Source of the DNA: Ectothiorhodospiraceae bacterium
Lineage (GTDB): Bacteria; Pseudomonadota; Gammaproteobacteria; Nitrococcales; Halorhodospiraceae
Assembly: GCA_003552625.1 (NCBI GenBank)
Contig: PUNM01000093.1
Location: 1-49,296, forward strand
Direction: 5' to 3'
DNA: 49,296 nt
This document shows positions 33,718-42,246 of the stretch, in pieces. Each line of letters opens with the position of its first letter. Within the stretch, counting starts at the first letter, position 1. Under the pieces are notes generated by a model. That model did not search any database. It saw nothing but the letters and a program-made list of their open reading frames with translations, and was not told the DNA's origin. Position numbers and translations under genes: made by a program.

Positions 33718-35452
33718 CCGCATCGAGCGTCGTCCGGAAGGACCTCTCCCTCCGGCGGTCGGTAACGATCTCCATCCCGTCCTGAAGCGTGTGTACGCGC
33801 GCCGGGGGCTTGCAAGCGCTCGGGAGCTGGACCTTTCGCTCGGCCAATTGGCCTCTCCAGAGGGCATGGCTGACCTGGACTGTGCCGGTGCTTGTCTGGC
33901 CGAAGCCCTGCGTGCCGGCGAGCGAATCGTGGTCGTGGGCGATTACGATGCGGACGGCGCCACGGCGACAGCACTGATGGTGCGAGCGTTACGGTTGCTC
34001 GCCACGGCAGTGGAGGGTGCGCCGGAGGCGATCAGCTTCCTGGTTCCGGACCGGTTTGAGCTTGGTTACGGTCTCAGCCCGGAGGTTGTAGAGCGGCTCC
34101 AGCCCAGTGCACCGGATTGGCTGGTGACTGTCGACAACGGAGTAACGAGTGCCGAGGGCGTCGCGGCAGCGCACGCGTGCGGCATGCAGGTAGTGATTAC
34201 GGACCATCACACCCCGGGGGAGGAACTACCGCCTGCGGCGGCGGTGGTAGACCCAATGCGCGCCGATGACGGGTTCGCCACCCGGACGCTCGCCGGGGTC
34301 GGTGTCGCATTCTACACGGCGCTAGCGGTGCGCCGTGCACTCCAGGAAAGAGGGCTGCTGGCTGGGGCGGGAGGGAGCTGCCCCAACCTTGCTGGGCTGC
34401 TGGATCTGGTCGCCATCGGTACCGTCGCCGATCTGGTACCCCTGGATCACAATAACCGAATCCTCGTGGAACAAGGGTTGAGGCGGATTCGGGCTGGTGC
34501 CGCAGCGCCAGGCATCACTGCTCTGATCGAGGCCGGCGGGCGGGACGCAACTCGGGCGACGGCCGCGGATCTCGCCTTTGCCGTAGGACCGCGACTCAAC
34601 GCCGCCGGCCGGATGGATGATATGACCGCAGGTGTTGAGTGCCTGCTGGCGGAGGACCACGCGACGGCACGTGCAAAAGCCGAAGAGCTGGATCGGCTTA
34701 ATCGCCAGCGGCGCGAGGTGGAGGCACAGATGACGGGAGAGGCCTTGGCCCACCTCGAGGCACAGGCAGAGGAGGTCGGTCTCGGCGTCTGTGTCGCTGC
34801 GGAAGGATGGCACCAGGGGGTGACGGGCATCGTCGCTTCGCGCCTCAAGGACCGCTACAAGCGCCCTGCGGTGGCGTTTGCACCCGCCGACGAGGGCTGG
34901 CTCCGTGGTTCCGCCCGGTCGGTACCCGGGCTTCATATGCGGGATCTTCTCGCCGCGCTGCACCGGGATTCACCGGGCCTGGTCGAGCGCTTTGGCGGCC
35001 ACGCCATGGCGGCCGGGCTGACCATTGCGAGGAACCAGCTCGATGCCTTTCGGGAAGCGTTTGCCGCTGCGCTGGAATCGGCGCTAGGCGGATTGCCCCC
35101 GCAGCAGCGAATCGAGACGGACGGAGAACTTGCCGAGGAGGAACTCACCCTGGAGACTGCTGTAGCTTTGCGCTACGGGGGGCCCTGGGGCTGCGGTTTT
35201 CCGGAGCCCCGTTTCGATGGCCTGTTTCGTATCCGGGAAAGCCGGGCCCTGCGCGGCGGGCACCTACGCCTTCTCCTGACCCCGACAGGGCGGGCCAGCC
35301 CGGTTTGGCCGGCCATCGCTTTTGGCGGCGTGGAGCACGGCTGGGATTGGCTTGAAGGCCGCGTACGCGCCGTCTACACGCCCGAGGTTAATCACTACCG
35401 CGGCCAGGCGTCGCTGCAGTTACGCATCGAGCACCTGACCGCGGCCGAGTAG
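33710..35452 (+). CDS. recJ: Single-stranded-DNA-specific exonuclease RecJ
   Basis: A 580-residue 5'-3' exonuclease of the DHH family, acting in recombination and mismatch repair. Motifs: VVGDYDADGATATALMV (motif I), VTVDNGV, VVITDHHTPG (DHH, motif III), AVGPRLNAAGRMDD and GVTGIVASRLKDRY, then the DHHA1 part FGGHAMAAGLTI and the C-terminal OB fold. Several in-frame GTG codons occur (33701, 33704, 33710); 33710 gives an N-terminus like that of E. coli RecJ, without a clear ribosome site, consistent with coupling to the preceding gene. Its end is seven bases from that of prc. Confidence 0.95.
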   Translation: MADRIERRPEGPLPPAVGNDLHPVLKRVYARRGLASARELDLSLGQLASPEGMADLDCAGACLAEALRAGERIVVVGDYDADGATATALMVRALRLLATAVEGAPEAISFLVPDRFELGYGLSPEVVERLQPSAPDWLVTVDNGVTSAEGVAAAHACGMQVVITDHHTPGEELPPAAAVVDPMRADDGFATRTLAGVGVAFYTALAVRRALQERGLLAGAGGSCPNLAGLLDLVAIGTVADLVPLDHNNRILVEQGLRRIRAGAAAPGITALIEAGGRDATRATAADLAFAVGPRLNAAGRMDDMTAGVECLLAEDHATARAKAEELDRLNRQRREVEAQMTGEALAHLEAQAEEVGLGVCVAAEGWHQGVTGIVASRLKDRYKRPAVAFAPADEGWLRGSARSVPGLHMRDLLAALHRDSPGLVERFGGHAMAAGLTIARNQLDAFREAFAAALESALGGLPPQQRIETDGELAEEELTLETAVALRYGGPWGCGFPEPRFDGLFRIRESRALRGGHLRLLLTPTGRASPVWPAIAFGGVEHGWDWLEGRVRAVYTPEVNHYRGQASLQLRIEHLTAAE

Positions 35453-35459
35453 GGCGTAG

Positions 35460-37592
35460 TCACTCCTCGTCCCGTTCCGCTTCGGCTGTCAGCACGTCAT
35501 CCCGGGATTCGTCCAGGATCCGGGCGAGGTCCCGAACGATCGCCGCGCTTGCATCGAGCAACGCATCGGGAAGGGCGTCGGCGTCAACATCTTCGTAACT
35601 CTCCACCGGGTCCTTGCCGTGCGCCTGCCGCCGCTCATTGTGCAATTCTAAGAGGCGTTCCTCGCGTTCCTTCTGCTCGGCGCGGCGCTGCTCACGATTC
35701 AGGGAGATCGAGGTGTCTTTGCGGATCTCGCGCTGGAAATCGAGCTCGCGTTGAAGCGCCTTGAAGACCTCGGTTTCGTCCATACGCTGCTCGTGGCGGC
35801 GGGTGAGTTCGTCGATGACATCGTCCAGGTCGTAACGCACGGGGACTTCCAGCCCGTCGATGGTCGTCGCTGGCAGTGGGTTCTCGGCGGCTCGTTCGCC
35901 GAACTCGTCGTGATCGAGTTCCGAGGGGAGGCTGATATCCGGCGTTACGCCGACCAGCTGAGTGCTCTCGCCGCTGACACGATAGAACTGGGCGATGGTG
36001 AGCTTCAGTTGCCCGGAACGATCCTCATCCGGTATCGCGTAGTTATCGAGACTGACCATCTGCTGGACCGTGCCCTTACCGAAGGTCTGGTCACCGATCA
36101 CCACGCCGCGCCCGTAGTCCTGGATCGCTGCCGCGAAGATCTCCGATGCGGAGGCGCTGCGCCGATCCACCATGACCCCGAGAGGTCCTTCGTAGGCCGG
36201 GGGTTGTTCGGACTCGCCGACTTCTTCGAGGTGTCCTTGGTGGCTGCGAACCTGCACAGCCGGCCCGCCGCCGGTGAAAAGCGCGGTCAGTGCAGTCGCC
36301 TCGCGCAGGGCGCCGCCGGAATTTCCGCGGAGATCAATGACCAAGCCATCGATGCCTTCTTCAAGGAGTTCGCCAAGCAACCGCTGCACATCCCGCGTAG
36401 TGCTCCGGTAGTCCTGGTCGCCCGCCTGTGCGGCAGCAAAGTCCCGGTAGAATTTCGGGATCTTGATGACACCGATGCGAGCCGTTTCACCCTCATCGTC
36501 GGTCTGCTCAATGATCTCCTTTCGGGCGGCTTGGTCTTCGAGGTCAACCTTGTTGCGGACCAGCCGGACCTCCCTCGGCGATGTCTCGCTCGCTCCGGCT
36601 GGCGGGAGTACCTTAAGCCGGACCACGGACTCTTTCGGGCCGCGGATCATCTGCACGATCTCGTCGAGTCGCCAGCCGACCACGTCTTTCATCTCGCCGT
36701 CTTCGCCGTCGGCCACGCCGATGATCCGCTCGCCCTCGCTTAACTCCCCGGACTGCTCTGCCGGACCGCCAGGGATGAGTTCCACGATCTTCGTGAAGTC
36801 CTGCTCCATGGTCAGCTTCGCGCCGATTCCCTCGAGCTGCAGTGACATCTGCATGTCGAACTCTTCCGAGCGCTGAGGCGACATGAACGCGCTGTGCGGG
36901 TCGAAGGCGCTGGCCCAGGCGGTTAGGTAGAGTTCCATGACGTCGTCATTGTCGGCGTCAACAGCCCGGTCCCGGATGGTCTGATACCGGCGCTTGAGGT
37001 TATCTTGGATCTCGTCAGCACTCCGCTCAGCGAGTTCGAGGGTCAGCGCATCATGCGATACCCGCTGGCGCCATAGGTCATCGAGGTCCTGCTGATCCGT
37101 CGCCCAGTCGGCTTCCATGCGGTCCTGCTCGTAACGACCGTCAGCATCGAAATCGAAGTCCTCTTCGAGCAGACCGAGGGCGAAGTCGATCTGCTCCCGA
37201 ACCCGCTCGCGGTAGGTGGCGTGAAGCCCGTAAGCGCGCTCAAGGATTTTATCGGGTTGATCGGCCCCGATGTCAGCGAGATCAGCCCGGAAGCGCTCGA
37301 CATCGTCTTCCAGGAGGAAAAAGCGGCCATGATCGAGCTGCCTCAGGTACGCCTCGGCGGCGTCCTTGGCCAGGGTTACTCCGGAGTCCGGGCTCCGGTA
37401 GTGGTAGCGCTGAAGGAGGTCGGCAACCACTCGGGCCTTTTCGCGTTGAGCGTTGCCGGGGCGAAGCTCGCTCGCTTCGGTCTCATCGGCTTGGGCTTGC
37501 GGCAGCGGACCCTGCCAATTGCTTACCGGAGCATCGAGCATGAGCCCGAGGGACAGAATGAAAACCGGGATCATTAAAAGCCTACGGGGCAA
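35460..37592 (-). CDS. prc: Carboxy-terminal (tail-specific) periplasmic protease
   Basis: A 710-residue S41 protease. A signal peptide (MPRRLLMIPVFILSLGLMLD..., cleavage near AQA-DE) sends it to the periplasm. The PDZ domain (LEGIGAKLTMEQDFTKIVELIPGGPAE in part) precedes the catalytic domain with LVIDLRGNSGGALREA, the nucleophile Ser in RRSASASEIFAAA and Lys in GDQTFGKGTVQ. The C-terminal charged domain is typical of Prc. Prc trims FtsI and controls peptidoglycan hydrolases. The start is taken as TTG 37592 because GGAGG lies six bases upstream and it places two Arg before the hydrophobic core; ATG 37574 is the alternative. Very acidic. pepN lies just upstream on the same strand, 51 bases away. 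Confidence 0.93.
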   Translation of the reverse strand: MPRRLLMIPVFILSLGLMLDAPVSNWQGPLPQAQADETEASELRPGNAQREKARVVADLLQRYHYRSPDSGVTLAKDAAEAYLRQLDHGRFFLLEDDVERFRADLADIGADQPDKILERAYGLHATYRERVREQIDFALGLLEEDFDFDADGRYEQDRMEADWATDQQDLDDLWRQRVSHDALTLELAERSADEIQDNLKRRYQTIRDRAVDADNDDVMELYLTAWASAFDPHSAFMSPQRSEEFDMQMSLQLEGIGAKLTMEQDFTKIVELIPGGPAEQSGELSEGERIIGVADGEDGEMKDVVGWRLDEIVQMIRGPKESVVRLKVLPPAGASETSPREVRLVRNKVDLEDQAARKEIIEQTDDEGETARIGVIKIPKFYRDFAAAQAGDQDYRSTTRDVQRLLGELLEEGIDGLVIDLRGNSGGALREATALTALFTGGGPAVQVRSHQGHLEEVGESEQPPAYEGPLGVMVDRRSASASEIFAAAIQDYGRGVVIGDQTFGKGTVQQMVSLDNYAIPDEDRSGQLKLTIAQFYRVSGESTQLVGVTPDISLPSELDHDEFGERAAENPLPATTIDGLEVPVRYDLDDVIDELTRRHEQRMDETEVFKALQRELDFQREIRKDTSISLNREQRRAEQKEREERLLELHNERRQAHGKDPVESYEDVDADALPDALLDASAAIVRDLARILDESRDDVLTAEAERDEE

Positions 37593-37642
37593 AGCGAGCC
37601 TCCAATCGACATTGTTCGTTCTCAAGATCCATCGCCTCGAGT

Positions 37643-40279
37643 TTAGCTGACGTGGTCCAAGCTTTTCGAAACGACCTCGTACACATCTTTCGACAACGAA
37701 TCCTGTTCGATGATCCGTTGCAGTTGGCCGCGCATCGCTTCTCGCCGATCCGGCGTATAACGGCGCCACTGGGTGAGGGGTGCCAACAGTCGCGCAGCGA
37801 GCTGGGGGTTGCTCGGATCGAGGCTGAGGATGTGATCGACCAGCAGACGGTAGCCGCGGCCATCCAAGCTGTGGAAGTGGGCCGGATTGCCTTGGGCGAA
37901 AGCCCCGAGCAGTGCACGGACGCGGTTGGGGTTGGAAAGGGTGAAGTCGGGATGCGCCGCCAGCTGCTCGACGCGGTCAACGGTATCGGGGCGATCGCCC
38001 ATGGCCTGGATGCGGAACCACTTGTCGATGACCAGCGGCTCGCCGTGCCAACGGTCGTGGAATGCATCAAGGGCTTGCTCGGCTTCCGGGCTCGGGCTGT
38101 CGGCAAGTATCGTGAGCGCGGCGACTCGGTCCGTCAGGTTATCAGCCTGTTCCAGCTGTTCCAGGGCACGTGGCAAATGGCGTTCGGATCCGGCGTTGAG
38201 GTAGCCGAGAGCAAGGTTGCGCAGCCGTCGTTGCGCTGCCTCTGCCGGGCGGTAGTCCCAGGGGTTGACGGGGCCTTCTGCAATGAGTGCGAGCCAGTGC
38301 GCTTCAAGCGCTTGACCCAGGGCCTTCCGGACATCTCGGCGGGCCCGACGGATGGCAAAAGGGTCCACCTGATGGAGCTGTTCCGCCAGGTAGGCTTCGC
38401 TCGGCAGTGTAAGGGCTTCTGCAACCAGTGCCGGATCCGCCCCGGGCGCCTCCAGGGAGGCACGGAAGGCCTCTTCAAGTCGCTCGATACCCCGGTCGCG
38501 CGGTTTACCGCGAATCTCGTCGAGCAGTACCCGCAGGGCGAGTTGCTGCCCGGCCTCCCAGCGCGCGAACGGATCCGGATCATGGCCGAGCAGGAATGCC
38601 AATTGGTCATCCGTGTAGGGGTGCTCGACTTGAACCGGCGCGGAAAACCCTCGGAGCAGGGATGGTACGGGTGGCTCGGGGCAGTCCTCGAAGGTGAACT
38701 GTTGTTCCGTATCGTGCAGCTCGAGGACGCGGGTGTCCGCGCTGGCTGTCCGTTCGCCGCGAAGTCGCATGCGTTGAGGTTGGCCATTGCGGTCGATCAA
38801 CCCAACCGCTAGCGGAATCAGTAGGGACGGCTTCTGAGGTTGCCCCGGGGTTGGGGGTGTGCTCTGCCGGCAGGTCAGGGTGAAGGTGGCCTGCTCCGGA
38901 TCGTGCTGCGTGTTGACCTCCACGCGCGGTGTGCCGGCCTGGCTGTACCACAGTGCAAACTGGCTGAGATCGCGCCCGCTAACCTCTTCCATGGCGGCAA
39001 GGAAGTCCTCGATGGTGGCGGCGGCACCATCGTGGCGCTGCAGGTAGCGTTGAACGCCGTGGCGGAAGGTTTGGCTCCCGAGAAGGGTTGCGTACATGCG
39101 GATGACTTCGGCGCCCTTGGCGTAGACCGTGGCCGTGTAGAAGTTGTTGATTTCGACATACGACTCCGGGCGTACCGGGTGAGCCATCGGTCCTGCGTCC
39201 TCCGGGAACTGCGCCGAGCGGAGCAGGCGAACCTGGGCGATCCGCTGCACGGCGGGGGAGGTCCCGGCCTCCATGAACTCGTGCTCTCGGAAGACCGTCA
39301 GCCCTTCCTTGAGCGAGAGTTGAAACCAGTCACGGCAGGTGACCCGGTTCCCCGTCCAGTTATGGAAGTACTCGTGGCCAACGACGGCCTCAACTGCTTC
39401 GTAGTCGGAGTCCGTAGCGGTCTCCGGGCTAGCGAGGACAAACTGGGTGTTGAAGATGTTCAGCCCCTTGTTCTCCATCGCGCCCATGTTGAAATCCCCC
39501 ACGGCTACGACCATGTAGGTATCCAGGTCGTATTCGAGGCCGTAATTCTCTTCGTCCCAGCGCATGGCCCGCTGCAAGGACGCCAGCGCGTGCTCTACGC
39601 GTCCGATGTTCTCCGGCTCGACGTAGAAGCGCAACTTGACCGGACGACCGCTGGCGGTGATGAATGGCTCTTCGCGGCACGCCAGGTTTCCGGCTACCAG
39701 GGCAAAGAGGTATGCCGGTTTCGGAAACGGATCGTGCCAAGTGGTGTAGTGTCTCCCCCCGGGGAGTTCGCCCTGATCGATGCAGTCGCCGTTGGCCAAT
39801 AGCACTGGGCAAGTATCGCGTTCGGCGACCACGGTCGTGGTAAAGGGCGCAAGCACATCCGGGCGATCCGGGTAGGGCGTGATGCGGCGAAAGCCTTCCG
39901 CCTCACACTGAGTGCAGTACATGCCGCCTGATTGGTAGAGCCCCGACAGCGCCGTGTTATCGGACGGCCGGAAGCGACTGACCGTGTGTATCCGGCACCG
40001 GTCGGGTGCGTGCTTAATGACCAGTCCGCCGTTATCTCGCCAGCAATCGCGCAGCGGTTGCGCGGTGCCATCGACGCTGAGGGATTCCAACTCCAGGAAT
40101 TCCGCATCGAGCCTTAGCGCTCCCACGCCTCTGCTGGCCGGGTTGCGCCTCATCTCCAGCGTGGTTTCCACACGGGCCCGCCCCCCTGTGAGATCAACCT
40201 GGAGGTGGACCTCGTCGACCAGATAGGCCGGGGGGGTGTAGTCGCTCAGGCGGACGGTCTGTGGGCGGGACGTGCTCAT
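37643..40279 (-). CDS. pepN: Aminopeptidase N
   Basis: An 878-residue M1 metallo-aminopeptidase. The exopeptidase motif is GAMENKGLNIF and the zinc motif is VVGHEYFHNWTGNRVTCRDWFQLSLKEG (HEYFH with the third ligand Glu 18 residues later). AYLFALVAGNLA and PMAHPVRPESYVEINNFYTATVYAKGAEVIRM follow, with the transition-state Tyr. The C-terminal helical domain matches the PepN group. It removes N-terminal residues from peptides in the cytosol. ATG 40279 lies in a 103-base divergent gap with an AT-rich stretch that should hold its promoter; prc follows. Confidence 0.95.
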   Translation of the reverse strand: MSTSRPQTVRLSDYTPPAYLVDEVHLQVDLTGGRARVETTLEMRRNPASRGVGALRLDAEFLELESLSVDGTAQPLRDCWRDNGGLVIKHAPDRCRIHTVSRFRPSDNTALSGLYQSGGMYCTQCEAEGFRRITPYPDRPDVLAPFTTTVVAERDTCPVLLANGDCIDQGELPGGRHYTTWHDPFPKPAYLFALVAGNLACREEPFITASGRPVKLRFYVEPENIGRVEHALASLQRAMRWDEENYGLEYDLDTYMVVAVGDFNMGAMENKGLNIFNTQFVLASPETATDSDYEAVEAVVGHEYFHNWTGNRVTCRDWFQLSLKEGLTVFREHEFMEAGTSPAVQRIAQVRLLRSAQFPEDAGPMAHPVRPESYVEINNFYTATVYAKGAEVIRMYATLLGSQTFRHGVQRYLQRHDGAAATIEDFLAAMEEVSGRDLSQFALWYSQAGTPRVEVNTQHDPEQATFTLTCRQSTPPTPGQPQKPSLLIPLAVGLIDRNGQPQRMRLRGERTASADTRVLELHDTEQQFTFEDCPEPPVPSLLRGFSAPVQVEHPYTDDQLAFLLGHDPDPFARWEAGQQLALRVLLDEIRGKPRDRGIERLEEAFRASLEAPGADPALVAEALTLPSEAYLAEQLHQVDPFAIRRARRDVRKALGQALEAHWLALIAEGPVNPWDYRPAEAAQRRLRNLALGYLNAGSERHLPRALEQLEQADNLTDRVAALTILADSPSPEAEQALDAFHDRWHGEPLVIDKWFRIQAMGDRPDTVDRVEQLAAHPDFTLSNPNRVRALLGAFAQGNPAHFHSLDGRGYRLLVDHILSLDPSNPQLAARLLAPLTQWRRYTPDRREAMRGQLQRIIEQDSLSKDVYEVVSKSLDHVS

Positions 40280-40382
40280 GTGGCAGCTGCCATTGATTAT
40301 TGTGTTGTAGGGCGTGTGGAATAGGCAGCTTACCTGAACAAAGGGGGCTGGCCCATGGGTCCGTGCTGGATGGAGGGTTCTG

Positions 40383-41231
40383 ATGTATACGCGCTTTGAA
40401 GCGGCGCCCGCCGGCTACGGTGTGGATTACCGTGGCCTTGAGCTTCTGGCCTACGAGCCCGACACAACCGGGCGAGGATGCCCTCCGCTGCTCTTCGTCC
40501 ATGGCGCCTTTGCCGGAGCCTGGTGCTGGCAGACGCACTACCTTCCTTATTTCGCCGGCCTTGGGCATGCAGCCTACGCGGTCAGCCTCCGTGGCCACGG
40601 TGCCAGCGCGGGACGCGAGACGCTGAATCAGGCAGGGCTCAACGACTTCGTCGATGATGTGGCGAGCGCTGTTGATGAACTCGGCGAACCACCTGTTCTG
40701 GTCGGTCATTCCATGGGAGGCCTCGTGGTGGATATGGCCTTGCGCCGCGGCGTTCCCGCAGCGGCCGGGGTCTTTCTCGCTGCTGTCCCGCCGACCGGGA
40801 TGGCCCCTTCCGCTTTGCAGATGATGGTGGGGCAACCCCATCTGCTCTGGCAGATGGGTGTCTTGCAGGGATTTGGGCCTGACTGGGTCGATGTCGATCA
40901 GGCGCAGCACGCGCTTTTCGCCGACACCCCCGGGCCGGATGCAGTCCTCGAGTACACCAGCCGAATGCAGCCGGAGTCGCAGTGGGCGCTTTTCGAAATG
41001 GGTTTCCCGCGTTGGCCGCGCTGGGGACATCTCCACATCCCCGTGGCGGTGCTGGGGGCGGAAGAGGATGCGATTATTCCGCCTTGGATGGTCCGGACTA
41101 CGGCGTGGTGGCACGGCGTGGATCCCATCTGGATCCCGGGAGCCGGACACGCGATGATGCTGGAGCCGGGTTGGCGGCGAAGCGCTGCCATCCTGCAGGG
41201 TGCGCTTGAGGAGATGGGCGTAAGCTGCTAG
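40383..41231 (+). CDS. Alpha/beta-hydrolase fold protein
   Basis: A 282-residue hydrolase. The oxyanion strand is LLFVHGAFAGAWCW, the nucleophile elbow is GHSMGG, the acid is likely Asp in GAEEDAIIP and the His is in IPGAGHAMMLEPGW. This set is of the esterase/lysophospholipase type. The AGLAAR-style lid is short. It begins ATG 40383 after a GGAGG-like TGGAGGG. It is divergent from pepN and converges on the small unknown gene. The substrate is unknown. Confidence 0.85.
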   Translation: MYTRFEAAPAGYGVDYRGLELLAYEPDTTGRGCPPLLFVHGAFAGAWCWQTHYLPYFAGLGHAAYAVSLRGHGASAGRETLNQAGLNDFVDDVASAVDELGEPPVLVGHSMGGLVVDMALRRGVPAAAGVFLAAVPPTGMAPSALQMMVGQPHLLWQMGVLQGFGPDWVDVDQAQHALFADTPGPDAVLEYTSRMQPESQWALFEMGFPRWPRWGHLHIPVAVLGAEEDAIIPPWMVRTTAWWHGVDPIWIPGAGHAMMLEPGWRRSAAILQGALEEMGVSC

Positions 41232-41239
41232 GGAGTGAT

Positions 41240-41743
41240 TTACCAGCGATAGCGGTCGAAAAGTTCCGGGTGGGCCCAATGTTCAGCATTCAGCCAGTCC
41301 GGAGTCACCTTGTACGTCGCGATGTTGAACGCGAAGAGATCCCTGGCGCTTCCGTCCGCCAGAGTTGCCTTGCCGCGGGCGATGAAGCCGAGGGCCATGA
41401 GGTCTCGCCGCGACCACGGTGATGACGGCTGCTCCAGCGCCACGAGAACTTGCTCGGCATAGAGATCGCGCAGCGGTTGAACCAGCGTATGGTTGCCGGC
41501 CACTGCCGCCGAAGCTGCGTCGTGGCCGACTACTGCTAACCGGAAACGGCCGCTGGATGCCAGCTTGTCCGCGGGCAGGGGGACCCCGGCTTCGTAATGG
41601 GGGGTCAGACCAGCGGCGTGCGCCGCCTCGGTGGCCTCACGCCCGACGGTCAGCAGATGCCCTTGATCATTCTCGAGCAGGGCGTATAGATGGGCTGAGA
41701 GAGGCGAGTCGGAAGCGGCCATAGGTGCAAAATCCACGTGCAT
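41240..41743 (-). CDS. Conserved hypothetical protein (possibly DUF6231)
   Basis: A 167-residue cytosolic protein resembling a family of gammaproteobacterial unknowns (possibly DUF6231; low certainty). Visible features are an alternating helix/strand pattern with FRLAVVGHDAASAAV in the middle and WSRRDLMALGFIARGKA later. No catalytic signature is evident. A second Met eight codons in (41722) is an alternative start. Its leader contains the decamer GAAGTACATC four bases before the ATG, which is also found in the cytochrome c leader across the divergent gap. Confidence 0.65.
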   Translation of the reverse strand: MHVDFAPMAASDSPLSAHLYALLENDQGHLLTVGREATEAAHAAGLTPHYEAGVPLPADKLASSGRFRLAVVGHDAASAAVAGNHTLVQPLRDLYAEQVLVALEQPSSPWSRRDLMALGFIARGKATLADGSARDLFAFNIATYKVTPDWLNAEHWAHPELFDRYRW

Positions 41744-41746
41744 TTT

Positions 41747-41826
41747 GATGTACTTCAGTGTACCTTATGATCGTTATACAGCACCTGTATACGGCTGTTC
41801 GTATAATGAAACAGAAGAAGTACATC
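41747..41826. repeat. Inverted decamer pair in divergent gap
   Basis: GATGTACTTC (41747-41756) and its exact complement GAAGTACATC (41817-41826) lie 60 bases apart. Because each faces its own gene, both divergent transcripts carry GAAGTACATC just before the translation start region. Confidence 0.55.
41775..41807 (+). promoter_or_regulatory. Cytochrome c promoter with palindrome at -35
   Basis: A perfect -10 TATAAT lies at 41802-41807, 37 bases before the cytochrome start. The expected -35 position (about 41779-41784) is not TTGACA-like but is covered by the perfect palindrome TATACAG-CAC-CTGTATA (41775-41791). A poor -35 under a palindrome suggests control by a dimeric activator or repressor. 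The regulator is unknown. Confidence 0.55.
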
Positions 41827-41843
41827 GATGAGGAGATTCGAGT

Positions 41844-42158
41844 ATGAAGCGTCTCATGCTTACCTCGGTGGCAGCGATCGGTCTCGTGGCTGGTGGGATC
41901 GGTGCCGCGGCAGCCGATGATGGCGAGGCTATTTACAAGGGCGGCACCGCGCCGAGTTGCGCGTCGTGTCACGATCGCGGAATCGCCGGTGCCCCGAAGA
42001 TCAACGAACCGGACGACTGGGCGGACCGGCCGACGGATGCCGACGAGCTGGTGGAGAGCACGCTTTCCGGAAAGGGGGCCATGCCGCGGTACGAGGGGCG
42101 TGCCGACCCGGATGAGCTGATGGCCGCCATCCGCTATATGCTCTCGACGCTGGAGTGA
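41844..42158 (+). CDS. Small periplasmic c-type cytochrome
   Basis: A 104-residue class I cytochrome. The signal peptide (MKRLMLTSVAAIGLVAGGIGAAAA) is followed by one heme site CASCH and a distal Met in GKGAMPRYEG, giving His/Met ligation. Size and SCASCHDRGIAGAP/INEPDDW resemble cytochrome c5/c551-type electron carriers. Acidic mature protein. GAGGAG lies seven bases upstream of the ATG. It is transcribed alone and ends at a stem-loop. It may carry electrons to or from a terminal oxidase or photosynthetic complex. Confidence 0.9.
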   Translation: MKRLMLTSVAAIGLVAGGIGAAAADDGEAIYKGGTAPSCASCHDRGIAGAPKINEPDDWADRPTDADELVESTLSGKGAMPRYEGRADPDELMAAIRYMLSTLE

Positions 42159-42168
42159 TCGGCCGATG

Positions 42169-42196
42169 ATGGCGGGGGCGAACAGGCCCTCGCCAT
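42169..42196 (+). terminator. Stem-loop after the cytochrome c gene
   Basis: ATGGCGGGGGC / GCCCTCGCCAT (11 pairs, one G-U, loop of six) starts ten bases after the cytochrome stop. The T run is weak, but position and strength support termination. Confidence 0.5.
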
Positions 42197-42211
42197 TCGG
42201 ATATCGGACTG

Positions 42212-42238
42212 AAGAAGGCCCAGGCCTAGGGGCTTCTT
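42212..42238. terminator. Second stem-loop between cytochrome c and ChaN-PDZ genes
   Basis: AAGAAGGCCC / GGGGCTTCTT (nine pairs, one mismatch, 7-base loop) ends eight bases before the stop of the leftward ChaN-PDZ gene. It can act for that gene, with TTCAGT following on the minus strand. Confidence 0.4.
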
Positions 42239-42246
42239 AGAGTCCG

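Noticed and set aside
41775-41791. LexA (SOS) box
   Set aside because: The half sites are in the opposite order (ACAG-N3-CTGT) to the LexA pattern CTGT-N8-ACAG.
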